Shown here: positions 1-8,124 of the stretch, in pieces
Layout of the letters: each line of letters begins with the position of its first letter
How positions within the stretch are numbered: position 1 is the first letter of the stretch
Source: an uncultured Prevotellaceae bacterium
GTDB lineage: Bacteria; Bacteroidota; Bacteroidia; Bacteroidales; Muribaculaceae
Length of the DNA: 21,216 nucleotides
Assembly (NCBI GenBank): GCA_900541935.1
Contig: UQLZ01000042.1
Location: 1 to 21,216, forward strand
Reading direction: 5' to 3'
Notes under the pieces: model-generated
What the model was told of the DNA's origin: nothing
Seen by the model: the letters and a program-made list of their open reading frames with translations, nothing else
Databases searched by the model: none
Program-made: the position numbers and the translations under genes

Positions 1-71
1 TTTTGTCCTTATAATAAGTAGTAATTTTTGTAACGCTTATTTAGGACTAGTCACAACAACTATAAAAGTGA

Positions 72-275
72 TTACTTGTTCAATGAAAGAACGATTTCTC
101 CTTCTACTTCTGTAATGTTTAATTTACCTTCGCGACCTAACCAGCCAAATGCTGCATATAAGTCCTTTTCTCTAAGTTTAGTGGCTTTTTTGAGAGCCTT
201 GAAATTCATAGATTCTACACCTTCGAGTGTGTTCCACACCAAACCAGCCCAAGAACCAATTACTTCAATGTTCAT
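72..275 (-). CDS. Small winged helix-turn-helix protein (DUF2582-like)
   Basis: This 67-residue protein looks like the winged helix-turn-helix family PF10771 (DUF2582), which is common as a stand-alone small protein in Bacteroidota. Visible signs are the N-terminal segment with IGSWAG and VWNTL, a helix-turn-helix stretch around residues 25-48 (FKALKKATKLREKDLYAAFG), and a closing beta-wing with GKLNI and IVLSLNK. The family's molecular role is not established; DNA binding is implied only by the fold. The start ATG is the first one downstream of a strong Bacteroides-type promoter on the same strand. It is transcribed alone as far as the window shows, with the regulator gene ending 146 bases upstream on the same strand. 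The family assignment is fairly secure; the function is unknown. Confidence 0.82.
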   Translation of the reverse strand: MNIEVIGSWAGLVWNTLEGVESMNFKALKKATKLREKDLYAAFGWLGREGKLNITEVEGEIVLSLNK

Positions 276-309
276 AATAAATAAGTTTAATTAAAATGTG
301 ATTTCGTTG

Positions 310-340
310 CAAAAGTACTAAAAAAAATTAAAACAGCAAA
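310..340 (-). promoter_or_regulatory. Bacteroides-type promoter for the winged-helix gene
   Basis: On the minus strand TTTG (337-340) is followed after 19 bases by TACTTTTG (310-317). This matches the Bacteroidota housekeeping promoter pattern TTTG, 19-21 bases, TAnnTTTG exactly. It lies about 35 bases upstream of the ATG at 275, so the leader would be short. Confidence 0.72.
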
Positions 341-341
341 C

Positions 342-365
342 TAAATATGTCTAAAAGCATATTTA
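342..365. repeat. Perfect 8-bp inverted repeat next to the -33 box
   Basis: TAAATATG (342-349) and CATATTTA (358-365) form a perfect inverted repeat with an 8-base spacer. It lies one base beyond the -33 element of the winged-helix promoter and 56 bases after the stop of the large regulator. It could be an operator or a weak terminator for the regulator, but the stem is AT-rich and no T-run follows directly. No function is assigned. Confidence 0.3.
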
Positions 366-420
366 TGGAGCATTTTGAGTTGCTTTTTGCGAAATATATT
401 GTGGGTTACCAAGAAATTCT

Positions 421-3267
421 CTACTTTAAGTCGATAAGAAATTCTATCAGAGATTCTTTTTCTGTAAGATTTAGTTTTTTTCGTAGTCTGTATCTTGCAG
501 CTTCAACTCCACGAATTGTTAGATTCGTGAATTTGGCAATGTCTTTAGTGTTTAGATTAAGACGAAGGAGTGCGCAGAATTTCAGGTCACTGGCTGTCAG
601 GGAAGGGTACCTTTCGCGTAGTGTTCTAAAGAAATGTTCGTGTATTAAGTCGAAGTTTTTCTGATAAATGTCAAGAAATTCTGTATTCCCGATGTTTGAC
701 TCTATTTGCTTTAGGATAGCGTCCATATCTTTAGGCGTAATTCCTCCTTTGTGCTTTTGTGTAAGCATTGAGTCTTTGAGACTTTCGATAACTTTCTCCT
801 TAGCAAAATTATCTAGAGCAAGGCTGGCGAGTTCTTTGCTTTTGTTTGAAAGTTCAGCTTGCAAAAGTTGTTGCTTTTGGAGGTTGATGAGTTTTTCTTG
901 CTCAAGCATTTTGATGTTTTGCTTATTTTTCTCCGCTTCGTACTCATTGTTCCTTTTTTCAAGAGCCCTGCGTGTGTGCCATTTGGAAAAATAGTATATA
1001 ATGCAAATAAGAGTGGCTATATAAAGTAGGATAGCAAAGATTGAAAGATAGAAAGGGGTAGGTATTGTGAACGAGTATTCATATTTACCTATAATATCTC
1101 CTGTAGAGGTGACAACGGTTGCCATTAGTTTGTAGGAGCCAAAGTTTAGATCATGGAATGAGATGTCTGGAGTTTGGCGTGTCATAGAAAGGTTGAGGTC
1201 TCCAGAAAGTTCATATTTAAAAGTAATGGGTTCATTGTTATAATTTGGATACGTAAAGTTGAAATACAAACTGCCTTCACCAGGCATCTTGAAATCGTTA
1301 TTAATGCCTATATCCATATATTCATTATTTCCGTTTTTATCAGTGTATTGCACTTCTGTTAGTAATAATTCTGGCTTTATCCAGCGTGTTTTAGAGGCAA
1401 TTTTTGTGTCGTATTTCGCAATGCCATTATTCATATTGAAGTAAGAAACATTGTCTTTAATATATATTCTGTCATTGTTTTCGTTGTTTTGGAGACCGAA
1501 AAATGAAATCGGAATAAATACTAATGCAGTAAACTTGTTGTCTTTAAAAGACATAAGATAGTATCCCCTTTCTCCAGAAAGCCAGAAAGTATTGTCATCG
1601 ATTGGTTTTGAGTAGTGTATGTCAGAAGTATTGGATAAACTTTTGTTAAGTTCATCGTATGGAATTATCTTTTGATTAAGATCGTCAAAAGTATAAAGTT
1701 TCTTATTGTCGGAGAAAACGATTCTTCCTCGGATTTTCATAATATGTTTTATGATAGAGGATGAGTCTGATGCTGTCTTGAAAAATTTAACGTCCTGAAC
1801 TTTTTTAAGGTCACTTGAAAGCTCAATTCGGTAAGCGCCTCTATTCATATTTGCAGCCCAAATGGCACCATTATGTGCTATTTCAAGATTTCTTATTGGA
1901 GCGGCAAAGCCTTCTATGTTATTGGAAATGGTCCATACTCCGTTTATTTTCTTATATATACGTAATTCATGATATGATGATTCTATTATTATGTCCGTTT
2001 CATGTATTCGGCAATTTCTCATACATGTGCTGCTGGCTCCTGTTCCAGGAATTTTTGTTACAGTTCCGTCTTGTTGGAATTTCATTGTAGATAGGTTATT
2101 ACCTATGAATGTTTGATTGTCGAAAGAGGAAATGTGCCAGTTTTGACCTCCTGTGCCTGGTGTGAATTTTATTTTACCGTTTTTGTTATAGTAGTAAAGT
2201 CCTTGGTTGGTGGCAAGTAAAGTGTAATCACCAATTATTGACACGTCGTAAATCATACCAAGCATAGCCTCTCCTCTTTCTGGAGTCATAATGGAATAAG
2301 GAACGCCGGTGTGAATTAGGGAGATGCCGTTATCTAACGCAGCCCAAATGTTATTATCTCTGTCGCAGAACAGGGAAAGTACGGAATTGTTAAGCAACCC
2401 AGTGTCTGAATTATAGTGCCATTTTAAATTTCCTTTTAGGTCGATTGCGTAAATACCGTCAAGGATTGTCCCTATAATTAAAGTAGAGTCTTTTGTGATT
2501 GTTGCTCTATTTACCTTTGCTTCGCTCAGTTCCTTATCTATAGATGTATTGATTTTTCTAACGTCGTTATTTGCCGACATTAAAAAAAGACCGTTGCTTT
2601 CTGAAAATAGTATAGCACGGTTGCCACTAATTTGCGTTGCTTCTACTATATTGTCATCACCAAATTCTTCACGTGAGAAAATTTGTCTGTATTTGTCTTT
2701 TTCTAGAATGCAGTAAGGTCCGTTTATTAATTGTGCATAGATTTTTCCGTTTATTTGGTGGTAGTATAAGGGTTTGTAGTCTTTAAAGTTTATAATTCTA
2801 ATTTCCTTTCCGTCCCAGAGAAATGAAGAAGAGAAAGACTGGAAATAGATTTTCCCATCATGTTTGATAATCTTCCAGATTTCTTCGTTTTCCATATTGA
2901 AGTTGTGGATTCTTTCTCTTAGCGATTTGTAAACGAGTTCACCTTTGCTGTTCCTTTTATAATATCCGAAATCTTCGTATGAGCCGACAAATATTGAGTC
3001 ACCATCAGCAAATACACTTCTGCAAATTGTTTGTTCGGGCAGGTGACAAAGTTTCCAATTATATCCATCAAATGACAACATACCCCTGTTGTTTCCAAAG
3101 TACATTTCACCGTTTTTACCTTGGTAGCATGACCAGTTTTGCACTCCGGCAGATGTTCCGTATGATTGGGTGGAGTAGTTTGAAACAATGGGTTTGTAGG
3201 AAGTTGCAAATCCAGAAATTATTGTTGAAAGAATAAGAATTATTGTGTATGTCAGTTTCCTTCTCAT
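421..3267 (-). CDS. Membrane-spanning one-component PUL regulator (beta-propeller, Y_Y_Y, HTH)
   Basis: This 948-residue protein has the layout of a periplasmic sensor joined directly to a cytoplasmic DNA-binding domain. Residues 1-22 are a hydrophobic signal or anchor. About 30-650 is a beta-propeller-like region with repeats of the two-component-regulator propeller type (for example DRDNNIWAALDNGISLI). About 660-735 is a Y_Y_Y domain (FKYELSGD, with the SYKLMA strand). Residues 739-761 form a transmembrane helix and about 765-840 a charged coiled coil. Residues 887-948 form a LuxR-like helix-turn-helix (YPSLTASDLKFCALL, then TNLTIRGVEAARYRLRKKL). No histidine kinase or receiver domain is present, unlike the hybrid two-component systems of many PULs. 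It diverges from susC, so it probably activates the locus when a sugar binds the periplasmic part; this role is inferred from position. The start ATG sits 42 bases downstream of a consensus promoter. Confidence 0.85.
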   Translation of the reverse strand: MRRKLTYTIILILSTIISGFATSYKPIVSNYSTQSYGTSAGVQNWSCYQGKNGEMYFGNNRGMLSFDGYNWKLCHLPEQTICRSVFADGDSIFVGSYEDFGYYKRNSKGELVYKSLRERIHNFNMENEEIWKIIKHDGKIYFQSFSSSFLWDGKEIRIINFKDYKPLYYHQINGKIYAQLINGPYCILEKDKYRQIFSREEFGDDNIVEATQISGNRAILFSESNGLFLMSANNDVRKINTSIDKELSEAKVNRATITKDSTLIIGTILDGIYAIDLKGNLKWHYNSDTGLLNNSVLSLFCDRDNNIWAALDNGISLIHTGVPYSIMTPERGEAMLGMIYDVSIIGDYTLLATNQGLYYYNKNGKIKFTPGTGGQNWHISSFDNQTFIGNNLSTMKFQQDGTVTKIPGTGASSTCMRNCRIHETDIIIESSYHELRIYKKINGVWTISNNIEGFAAPIRNLEIAHNGAIWAANMNRGAYRIELSSDLKKVQDVKFFKTASDSSSIIKHIMKIRGRIVFSDNKKLYTFDDLNQKIIPYDELNKSLSNTSDIHYSKPIDDNTFWLSGERGYYLMSFKDNKFTALVFIPISFFGLQNNENNDRIYIKDNVSYFNMNNGIAKYDTKIASKTRWIKPELLLTEVQYTDKNGNNEYMDIGINNDFKMPGEGSLYFNFTYPNYNNEPITFKYELSGDLNLSMTRQTPDISFHDLNFGSYKLMATVVTSTGDIIGKYEYSFTIPTPFYLSIFAILLYIATLICIIYYFSKWHTRRALEKRNNEYEAEKNKQNIKMLEQEKLINLQKQQLLQAELSNKSKELASLALDNFAKEKVIESLKDSMLTQKHKGGITPKDMDAILKQIESNIGNTEFLDIYQKNFDLIHEHFFRTLRERYPSLTASDLKFCALLRLNLNTKDIAKFTNLTIRGVEAARYRLRKKLNLTEKESLIEFLIDLK

Positions 3268-3309
3268 TTATGGTTCTTATGCTGTTTTGCAGTTGTTTAA
3301 TTTATGTCA

Positions 3310-3340
3310 CAAATATAGTAATTTAGTTTCTTGAGGCAAA
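3310..3340 (-). promoter_or_regulatory. Consensus promoter of the PUL regulator gene
   Basis: Read on the minus strand, TTTG (3337-3340) is followed after exactly 19 bases by TATATTTG (3310-3317), a full match to the Bacteroidota pattern TTTG, 19-21 bases, TAnnTTTG. The regulator's ATG is at 3267, about 40 bases further. The match suggests constitutive, sigma-ABfr-dependent expression of the regulator. Confidence 0.72.
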
Positions 3341-3473
3341 GCAAATTGTGGAATTTTTATTTTTATATTAGCATCTGTTTTGATTTGGCGGAAATTATAT
3401 TAAAATATTTTAACTTGATATCAATTTAGCCCTGTTTATACAAATTGCTATAAATCAACAATATAATATTTTT

Positions 3474-3522
3474 AACGTAGTAAAAACGTAGTGTTTTACA
3501 ACATAAAAGTAGTGACGTAGTG
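3474..3522 (+). promoter_or_regulatory. Direct-repeat cluster upstream of susC, candidate activator site
   Basis: Four related 9-mers lie in the 342-base gap between the regulator and susC: AACGTAGTA (3474-3482), AACGTAGTG (3485-3493), AAAGTAGTG (3506-3514) and GACGTAGTG (3514-3522). They start 11, 21 and 8 bases apart, so the first three are close to one and two helical turns apart. They sit 33-81 bases upstream of the weak -7-like element before susC, where activator sites are expected. The divergently encoded HTH regulator is the obvious candidate binder, but this is inferred. The rest of the gap (3268-3609) holds the regulator promoter and AT-rich sequence with no other gene. Confidence 0.45.
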
Positions 3523-3554
3523 TACTGAATTATTATTAAATATTGTTTTATTAT

Positions 3555-3562
3555 TTCCTTTG
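3555..3562 (+). promoter_or_regulatory. Weak -7-like element before susC
   Basis: TTCCTTTG departs from TAnnTTTG at one position and has no TTTG 19-21 bases upstream. This would fit an activator-dependent promoter downstream of the repeat cluster. The inferred leader to the ATG at 3610 would be about 40 bases. The evidence is thin. Confidence 0.3.
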
Positions 3563-3609
3563 TGCAGAAAAATTAAATTTTCACCTTATTTACCTAACCA
3601 TTATTTAAA

Positions 3610-6600
3610 ATGAGAAAGCAAATCCTTACATTTTTACTTGCTTTTGCTCTGACCCCAGCGGTAATGTTCGCTCAGCAGACAAAAACAGTAAAGGGAACGG
3701 TTGTTGATAAAGACAATCAACCGGTAATTGGTGCCACTGTTAAAGTAGAAGGCACAAACATTATGACTGCCACCGATTTTGATGGTAAGTATGAATTAAA
3801 GAATGTTCCGGATAACGGAAAGATTACCTATACCTATATAGGTATGACGACTAAGACGTTGAGTGTAGCAGGTCAGAGCCAACTCAACGTAACCTTGGCT
3901 GAAGATGCACAGAACCTTGAAGAAGTTGTTGTTATTGGTTATGGTGCTTCTAAAGCAAAAGACTTGACTTCTCCTATCGAAGTCGTTAAGGGCGATGAAT
4001 TGATTATCCAACCAACATCATCACCGATGTCTGCATTGCAGGGAAAAGTTCCAGGTGTAAATATTGTTAATAACGGAACTCCGGGTGCAGGCCCACAGGT
4101 AACTATCCGTGGTAAAGGTTCATTTGGCGATACATCACCTCTTTATGTCGTTGATGGTATGTTCTATGACAATATAGATTTCTTGAATAACGCAGATATT
4201 CAGGAAATGTCAATTTTGAAGGATGCATCAGCGGCTGCAATCTATGGTGTTCGTGCTGCTAACGGCGTTGTTATCATCACAACAAAGAAAGGTCGCAAAA
4301 ATCAAAAAGCTCAAATCACTTATAACGGTTATGTCGGTCTTCAAACAGCGACTAATGTATTGGAAATGTGTAACTCACACGAATATGCAACAATGTTGAT
4401 GGAGGCTAATCCAGACGCTTATAGAAGTTATTTTGAATCTTCTATTAAGAACTACGGTGGCGATATGGAAACATTGACATTCGGTGCAGATACTGACTGG
4501 TACGATGAACTTCTTCGTAATGCTGTTATCACTAACCACAGTTTGAATATCAGTGGTGGTAGCGATAAAGCCGTATATTCAGTAGGTATGAGTTATTTGT
4601 CACAAGACGGTATTATGGATGTTGACAACTACTTCCGTCGTCTCAACTTCCGTGCTGCTGTCGATTTTTATGCAACTTCTTGGTTGAAGGTTGGTTTCAA
4701 TGGTGTTTTCAGTAATTCTCAACAACAATTACCAAAAACACACGCATGGCAGGCTGCTTTCAATACACCGTCAATTATCCCTGTTTATAATGACAAGAGA
4801 GATCCGGATAAAGTATATCCTTATTTGTTTAGTTCTCCAGAAGAAGTTGGCTTTACTGCAAACTTCTTAAACCCGGTTGCTGAGGCTACATATTACGATG
4901 CAAGAAACGACAACTACCAAGCTCTTTCAAACTTCTATGCACAAGTAAATATCCTTCCCGAAAAATTGAACATCAGAACAAGTTACAGTTATGACTACTC
5001 AATGATTCGCGGTACTTCATTTACCCCGAAATATTATGTAGGTGCAAATCAACAAGCAACAACAACAAGTTTGACTAAGTCTGATTCAAATTATTATAAA
5101 TGGATTTGGGATAACGTATTGACCTATAAAGATCAATGGGGAGCACACAACTTCACTGGTATGCTTGGTGCTTCAATGCGTTCTGAAAACTATCGTTTCT
5201 TGACGGGTACAGCAAACAATGTTCCAGAAGGTGCTGATGAGTGGAAATATATTCACCAAGGTGTTAAAGAGGGTGCAACTGTTGATGATAACGGTACTCG
5301 CTACAGAGGTCTTTCTTACTTCACTCGTCTGAATTACTCTTACGATGACAAGTATATGTTGATGTTCACATTCCGTGCAGACGGTTCTTCAAAATATAAT
5401 GAAAAATGGGGTTATTTCCCATCTGTAGGTGCTGCATGGGTTATTTCTAACGAATCATTTATGCAAGACCAAAAAGCATTTGACTATTTGAAACTTCGTG
5501 CAAGTTGGGGTAAACTTGGTAACGACAAGATTGCTGCTTCTGACGGTTTTGCGTCTATCACAAATACACAAGCTGTTTTTGGTACAAATACTGCTTTGAC
5601 TGGTTTCAAGAATGAAGTTTATTTCAGTTGGTTGGCTTGGGAAGTTGTTAATGAAACAAACATTGGTCTTCAACTTTCTACTTTGAAAAACCGCTTGAAT
5701 GCAGATATCGACTGGTACTACAGATTAACAGATAATGCAGTTATTTCTCCGAAGATTCCATTGATTGGTAAGACATTGGCTGGTAACTACGGACAAATCC
5801 TTAATACGGGTGTTGACCTTTCATTGAACTGGAGCGATAAAGTAAACAAAGATTTCTCTTACTCTGTAGGAGCAAACTTGTCATACCTTCACAATGAAGT
5901 TAAGTCTCTTAACGGAAATCTTGATATGATTAAGGGTGGTGCAACCGTTAATAAGGTAGGTGAAAAAATGAACTCTTACTACGGTTATAAGGTTGTTGGC
6001 ATCTATCAGACTCCGGAAGAATGTGCAGCTGACCCGATTGCTGTTAGCAACAACTTGGTGCCTGGTGACTTTAAATATGAAGACGTGAATGGTGATAATA
6101 AAATAGATGGTGCTGACAAGCAGATTCTTGGTTCTTACGTTCCTGACTTTACATATGGTTTCAATATTGGTTTCAAATACAAAAACTTCGACTTTGAGTT
6201 GAGTACTTACGGACAAGCAGGTGGCGAACTTTGGAATAGAAAGCGTGCTTTGCGTTACGCTCAATCTAACTACAACTTTGACCGTGCACAATTTGAAAAC
6301 CGTTGGACTGGTCCTGGTTCAACAAACGAGCACCCGTCAGCAGCTGCTTTAATCAAGGGCTGGAACGTTTCAGACTCTAACAACGCTTCTTATTTTGTTG
6401 AGTCTTCTAACTTCTTCAGAATCCAGAACATCACACTTGGTTATACATTCAAAGATATTAAGATGGGCAAATATACAATGCCGGGTATTCGCTTGACATT
6501 GACTGCAGACCGTCCATTCTCAACATTTAAGGCAAACAGTTTTACTCCTGAGGTTTCTGACGCTAATGGTTGGGATACAGAGGTATATCCTTTGACTGCA

Positions 6601-6633
6601 ACTTATACTTTCGGTGTTCAAATTGATTTCTAA
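3610..6633 (+). CDS. susC-like: SusC-family TonB-dependent outer-membrane oligosaccharide transporter
   Basis: This 1007-residue protein imports glycans across the outer membrane with energy from TonB. Residues 1-22 are a signal peptide (ending VMFAQQ). About 25-100 is the carboxypeptidase-regulatory-like domain typical of SusC (VKGTVVDKDNQPVIGATVKV). Residues 104-112 hold the conserved EEVVVIGYG segment. About 115-230 is the plug, with the family's hallmark motifs ALQGKVPGV, IRGKGSFG, PLYVVDG, LKDASAAAIYG and ANGVVIITTKKG. The rest is a beta-barrel ending in an aromatic C-terminus (VQIDF). Length is normal for the family. It opens the PUL operon and is followed 21 bases later by its SusD partner. 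Substrate cannot be read from the sequence; the downstream GH144/GH3 genes point to a beta-glucan. Confidence 0.96.
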   Translation: MRKQILTFLLAFALTPAVMFAQQTKTVKGTVVDKDNQPVIGATVKVEGTNIMTATDFDGKYELKNVPDNGKITYTYIGMTTKTLSVAGQSQLNVTLAEDAQNLEEVVVIGYGASKAKDLTSPIEVVKGDELIIQPTSSPMSALQGKVPGVNIVNNGTPGAGPQVTIRGKGSFGDTSPLYVVDGMFYDNIDFLNNADIQEMSILKDASAAAIYGVRAANGVVIITTKKGRKNQKAQITYNGYVGLQTATNVLEMCNSHEYATMLMEANPDAYRSYFESSIKNYGGDMETLTFGADTDWYDELLRNAVITNHSLNISGGSDKAVYSVGMSYLSQDGIMDVDNYFRRLNFRAAVDFYATSWLKVGFNGVFSNSQQQLPKTHAWQAAFNTPSIIPVYNDKRDPDKVYPYLFSSPEEVGFTANFLNPVAEATYYDARNDNYQALSNFYAQVNILPEKLNIRTSYSYDYSMIRGTSFTPKYYVGANQQATTTSLTKSDSNYYKWIWDNVLTYKDQWGAHNFTGMLGASMRSENYRFLTGTANNVPEGADEWKYIHQGVKEGATVDDNGTRYRGLSYFTRLNYSYDDKYMLMFTFRADGSSKYNEKWGYFPSVGAAWVISNESFMQDQKAFDYLKLRASWGKLGNDKIAASDGFASITNTQAVFGTNTALTGFKNEVYFSWLAWEVVNETNIGLQLSTLKNRLNADIDWYYRLTDNAVISPKIPLIGKTLAGNYGQILNTGVDLSLNWSDKVNKDFSYSVGANLSYLHNEVKSLNGNLDMIKGGATVNKVGEKMNSYYGYKVVGIYQTPEECAADPIAVSNNLVPGDFKYEDVNGDNKIDGADKQILGSYVPDFTYGFNIGFKYKNFDFELSTYGQAGGELWNRKRALRYAQSNYNFDRAQFENRWTGPGSTNEHPSAAALIKGWNVSDSNNASYFVESSNFFRIQNITLGYTFKDIKMGKYTMPGIRLTLTADRPFSTFKANSFTPEVSDANGWDTEVYPLTATYTFGVQIDF

Positions 6634-6654
6634 ACTACTTTAAAATTTAAAACA

Positions 6655-8118
6655 ATGAAATTAACAAAAATATTAGCAGCCGGAACGCTTTCTGCAGCGA
6701 TGCTCTTCAGTGCATCTTGTACGGACTTTATTGAAATTAATCCGGAGAACAGTGTTCCTGCAGAAGGTGTGGATTTCACCAAAACAGAAAATATGTACCA
6801 ACCTGTAATCAGCGTTTACTCATCTTTGAGAACAGAAGGTATGCACTGGATTAATTGCGGTATTTTATTTACACGTGACGGTGATGTTTGGTCAGGTCGT
6901 GTTGATGACCAAGCTGCTTTGGTTGACTTTGGTAACTATAACTATGACAATGGTTTCTGGGGTCTTAATGAAACTTGGAGAACTATGTATGTTCTTATTC
7001 AAACAGCGAACTCTGCCTTAGAGTCACTTGACAATTATGCTCAATACGTTGATAAAAATTCTGAAGCATATAAGCAATATGAATCATATTGTGGAGAGGT
7101 GAAGACTCTTAGAGCATGGGCTTACTACGAGTTGGTAACAAATTTTGGGCCTATAGTTATTTATAGAACAAATAGCCAGTCTGATTTCCGCCGTTCAAGT
7201 ATTGATTTGGTTTACAAATATATGCTTGAGGACCTTGATTATGCTGCAAAGAAATTGCCGAGAGTTCGTCCTAACCAAATGGAGCACCAGGGTGCTGTTA
7301 CAGCGTTTACAGCAGAGATGCTTGCTGCTCGTGTAAACCTATTGCAAGAAAACTGGACAGAAGTTGAAAGATTGACAGAAGATATTATAACCAAAGGTAA
7401 CTTTGAACTATACAATGATTTCTATCAACTATTCAAGATTCCTGGAAAACTTTGTAATGAGTCATTGCTTGAATGCCAGACAACAGATTATGGTAATGGT
7501 TCAGGTGATCAAATTGGTCCAGGTGCATGGTGGAGTTTCCAAGGTCCTGCTAACGACGGTAACATTTCTGGTTGGGGATTCATTGGTTACAAGCCTGAAT
7601 TTGTTACTTGGGCAGAAGGCCGTGGCGAAACTGTTCGTGCAACAACTTCTTTCTTGAAGGCTGGTTCAACAACTCCTGACGGTGACAAGATTAGACCTCT
7701 TAAGAACCCGACTCAGACTAACTGCTGGAATGGTAAGGCTTATCTTCCGACTAATCAGTTGACTCCTGGTCGTACAGGCTATGGAACTAACAATAATATC
7801 CGTATCTTGCGTTATGCTGAAGTTCTTTTGATGAACTCTGAAGCTAAGATTAGAAACGGAAAGAGCGGAGACTTCGGTTACAATGAAGTTCGCAAACGTG
7901 CAAAAATGTCAACTAAAACAGGTGTTACGTTGCAAGACGTTATTGACGAGCGCCGTATGGAACTTTGCTGCGAATGGGGTTCTGCGCGCTACATTGACAT
8001 TTGCCGTGGTGTGGCACCTGCTCCTCAAGGTTGGAGTAAGGATGTTATGTACTTCCCAGTACCTTTCACTCAGATTGAAGAACTTCCTGACCTCTTATTG
8101 GATCCAATGACAGAGTAA
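6655..8118 (+). CDS. susD-like: SusD-family surface glycan-binding lipoprotein
   Basis: This 487-residue lipoprotein forms the lid of the SusC transporter and binds glycan at the cell surface. A lipoprotein signal ends in SAS-C with the lipidated Cys at 22, followed by TDFIEINPEN, the usual SusD opening. The N-terminal half is helical and TPR-like (ETWRTMYVLIQTANSALESL, then VKTLRAWAYYELVTNFGPIV). The C-terminal part carries the family signature (ILRYAEVLLMNSEAKIRNG, FGYNEVRKRA, VIDERRMELCCEWGSARYID). It is slightly shorter than many SusD proteins but appears complete. It lies 21 bases after susC and 6 bases before the next gene, so it is clearly co-transcribed. Aromatic binding residues cannot be assigned without a structure. 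Confidence 0.95.
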   Translation: MKLTKILAAGTLSAAMLFSASCTDFIEINPENSVPAEGVDFTKTENMYQPVISVYSSLRTEGMHWINCGILFTRDGDVWSGRVDDQAALVDFGNYNYDNGFWGLNETWRTMYVLIQTANSALESLDNYAQYVDKNSEAYKQYESYCGEVKTLRAWAYYELVTNFGPIVIYRTNSQSDFRRSSIDLVYKYMLEDLDYAAKKLPRVRPNQMEHQGAVTAFTAEMLAARVNLLQENWTEVERLTEDIITKGNFELYNDFYQLFKIPGKLCNESLLECQTTDYGNGSGDQIGPGAWWSFQGPANDGNISGWGFIGYKPEFVTWAEGRGETVRATTSFLKAGSTTPDGDKIRPLKNPTQTNCWNGKAYLPTNQLTPGRTGYGTNNNIRILRYAEVLLMNSEAKIRNGKSGDFGYNEVRKRAKMSTKTGVTLQDVIDERRMELCCEWGSARYIDICRGVAPAPQGWSKDVMYFPVPFTQIEELPDLLLDPMTE

Positions 8119-8124
8119 TAAAGT

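Noticed and set aside
40..76. Terminator after the winged-helix gene
   Set aside because: A short imperfect stem (TAGTCAC with GTGATTA) is present, but it overlaps the stop codon and no T-run follows on the minus strand.
668..994. Plus-strand open frame opposite the regulator's coiled coil
   Set aside because: Its Ser/Leu/Cys/Phe-rich translation is the usual shadow of a Lys/Glu-rich coiled-coil region.
5881..6291. Antisense open frame inside susC
   Set aside because: It lies wholly within the conserved SusC barrel and its translation shows no domain-like pattern.
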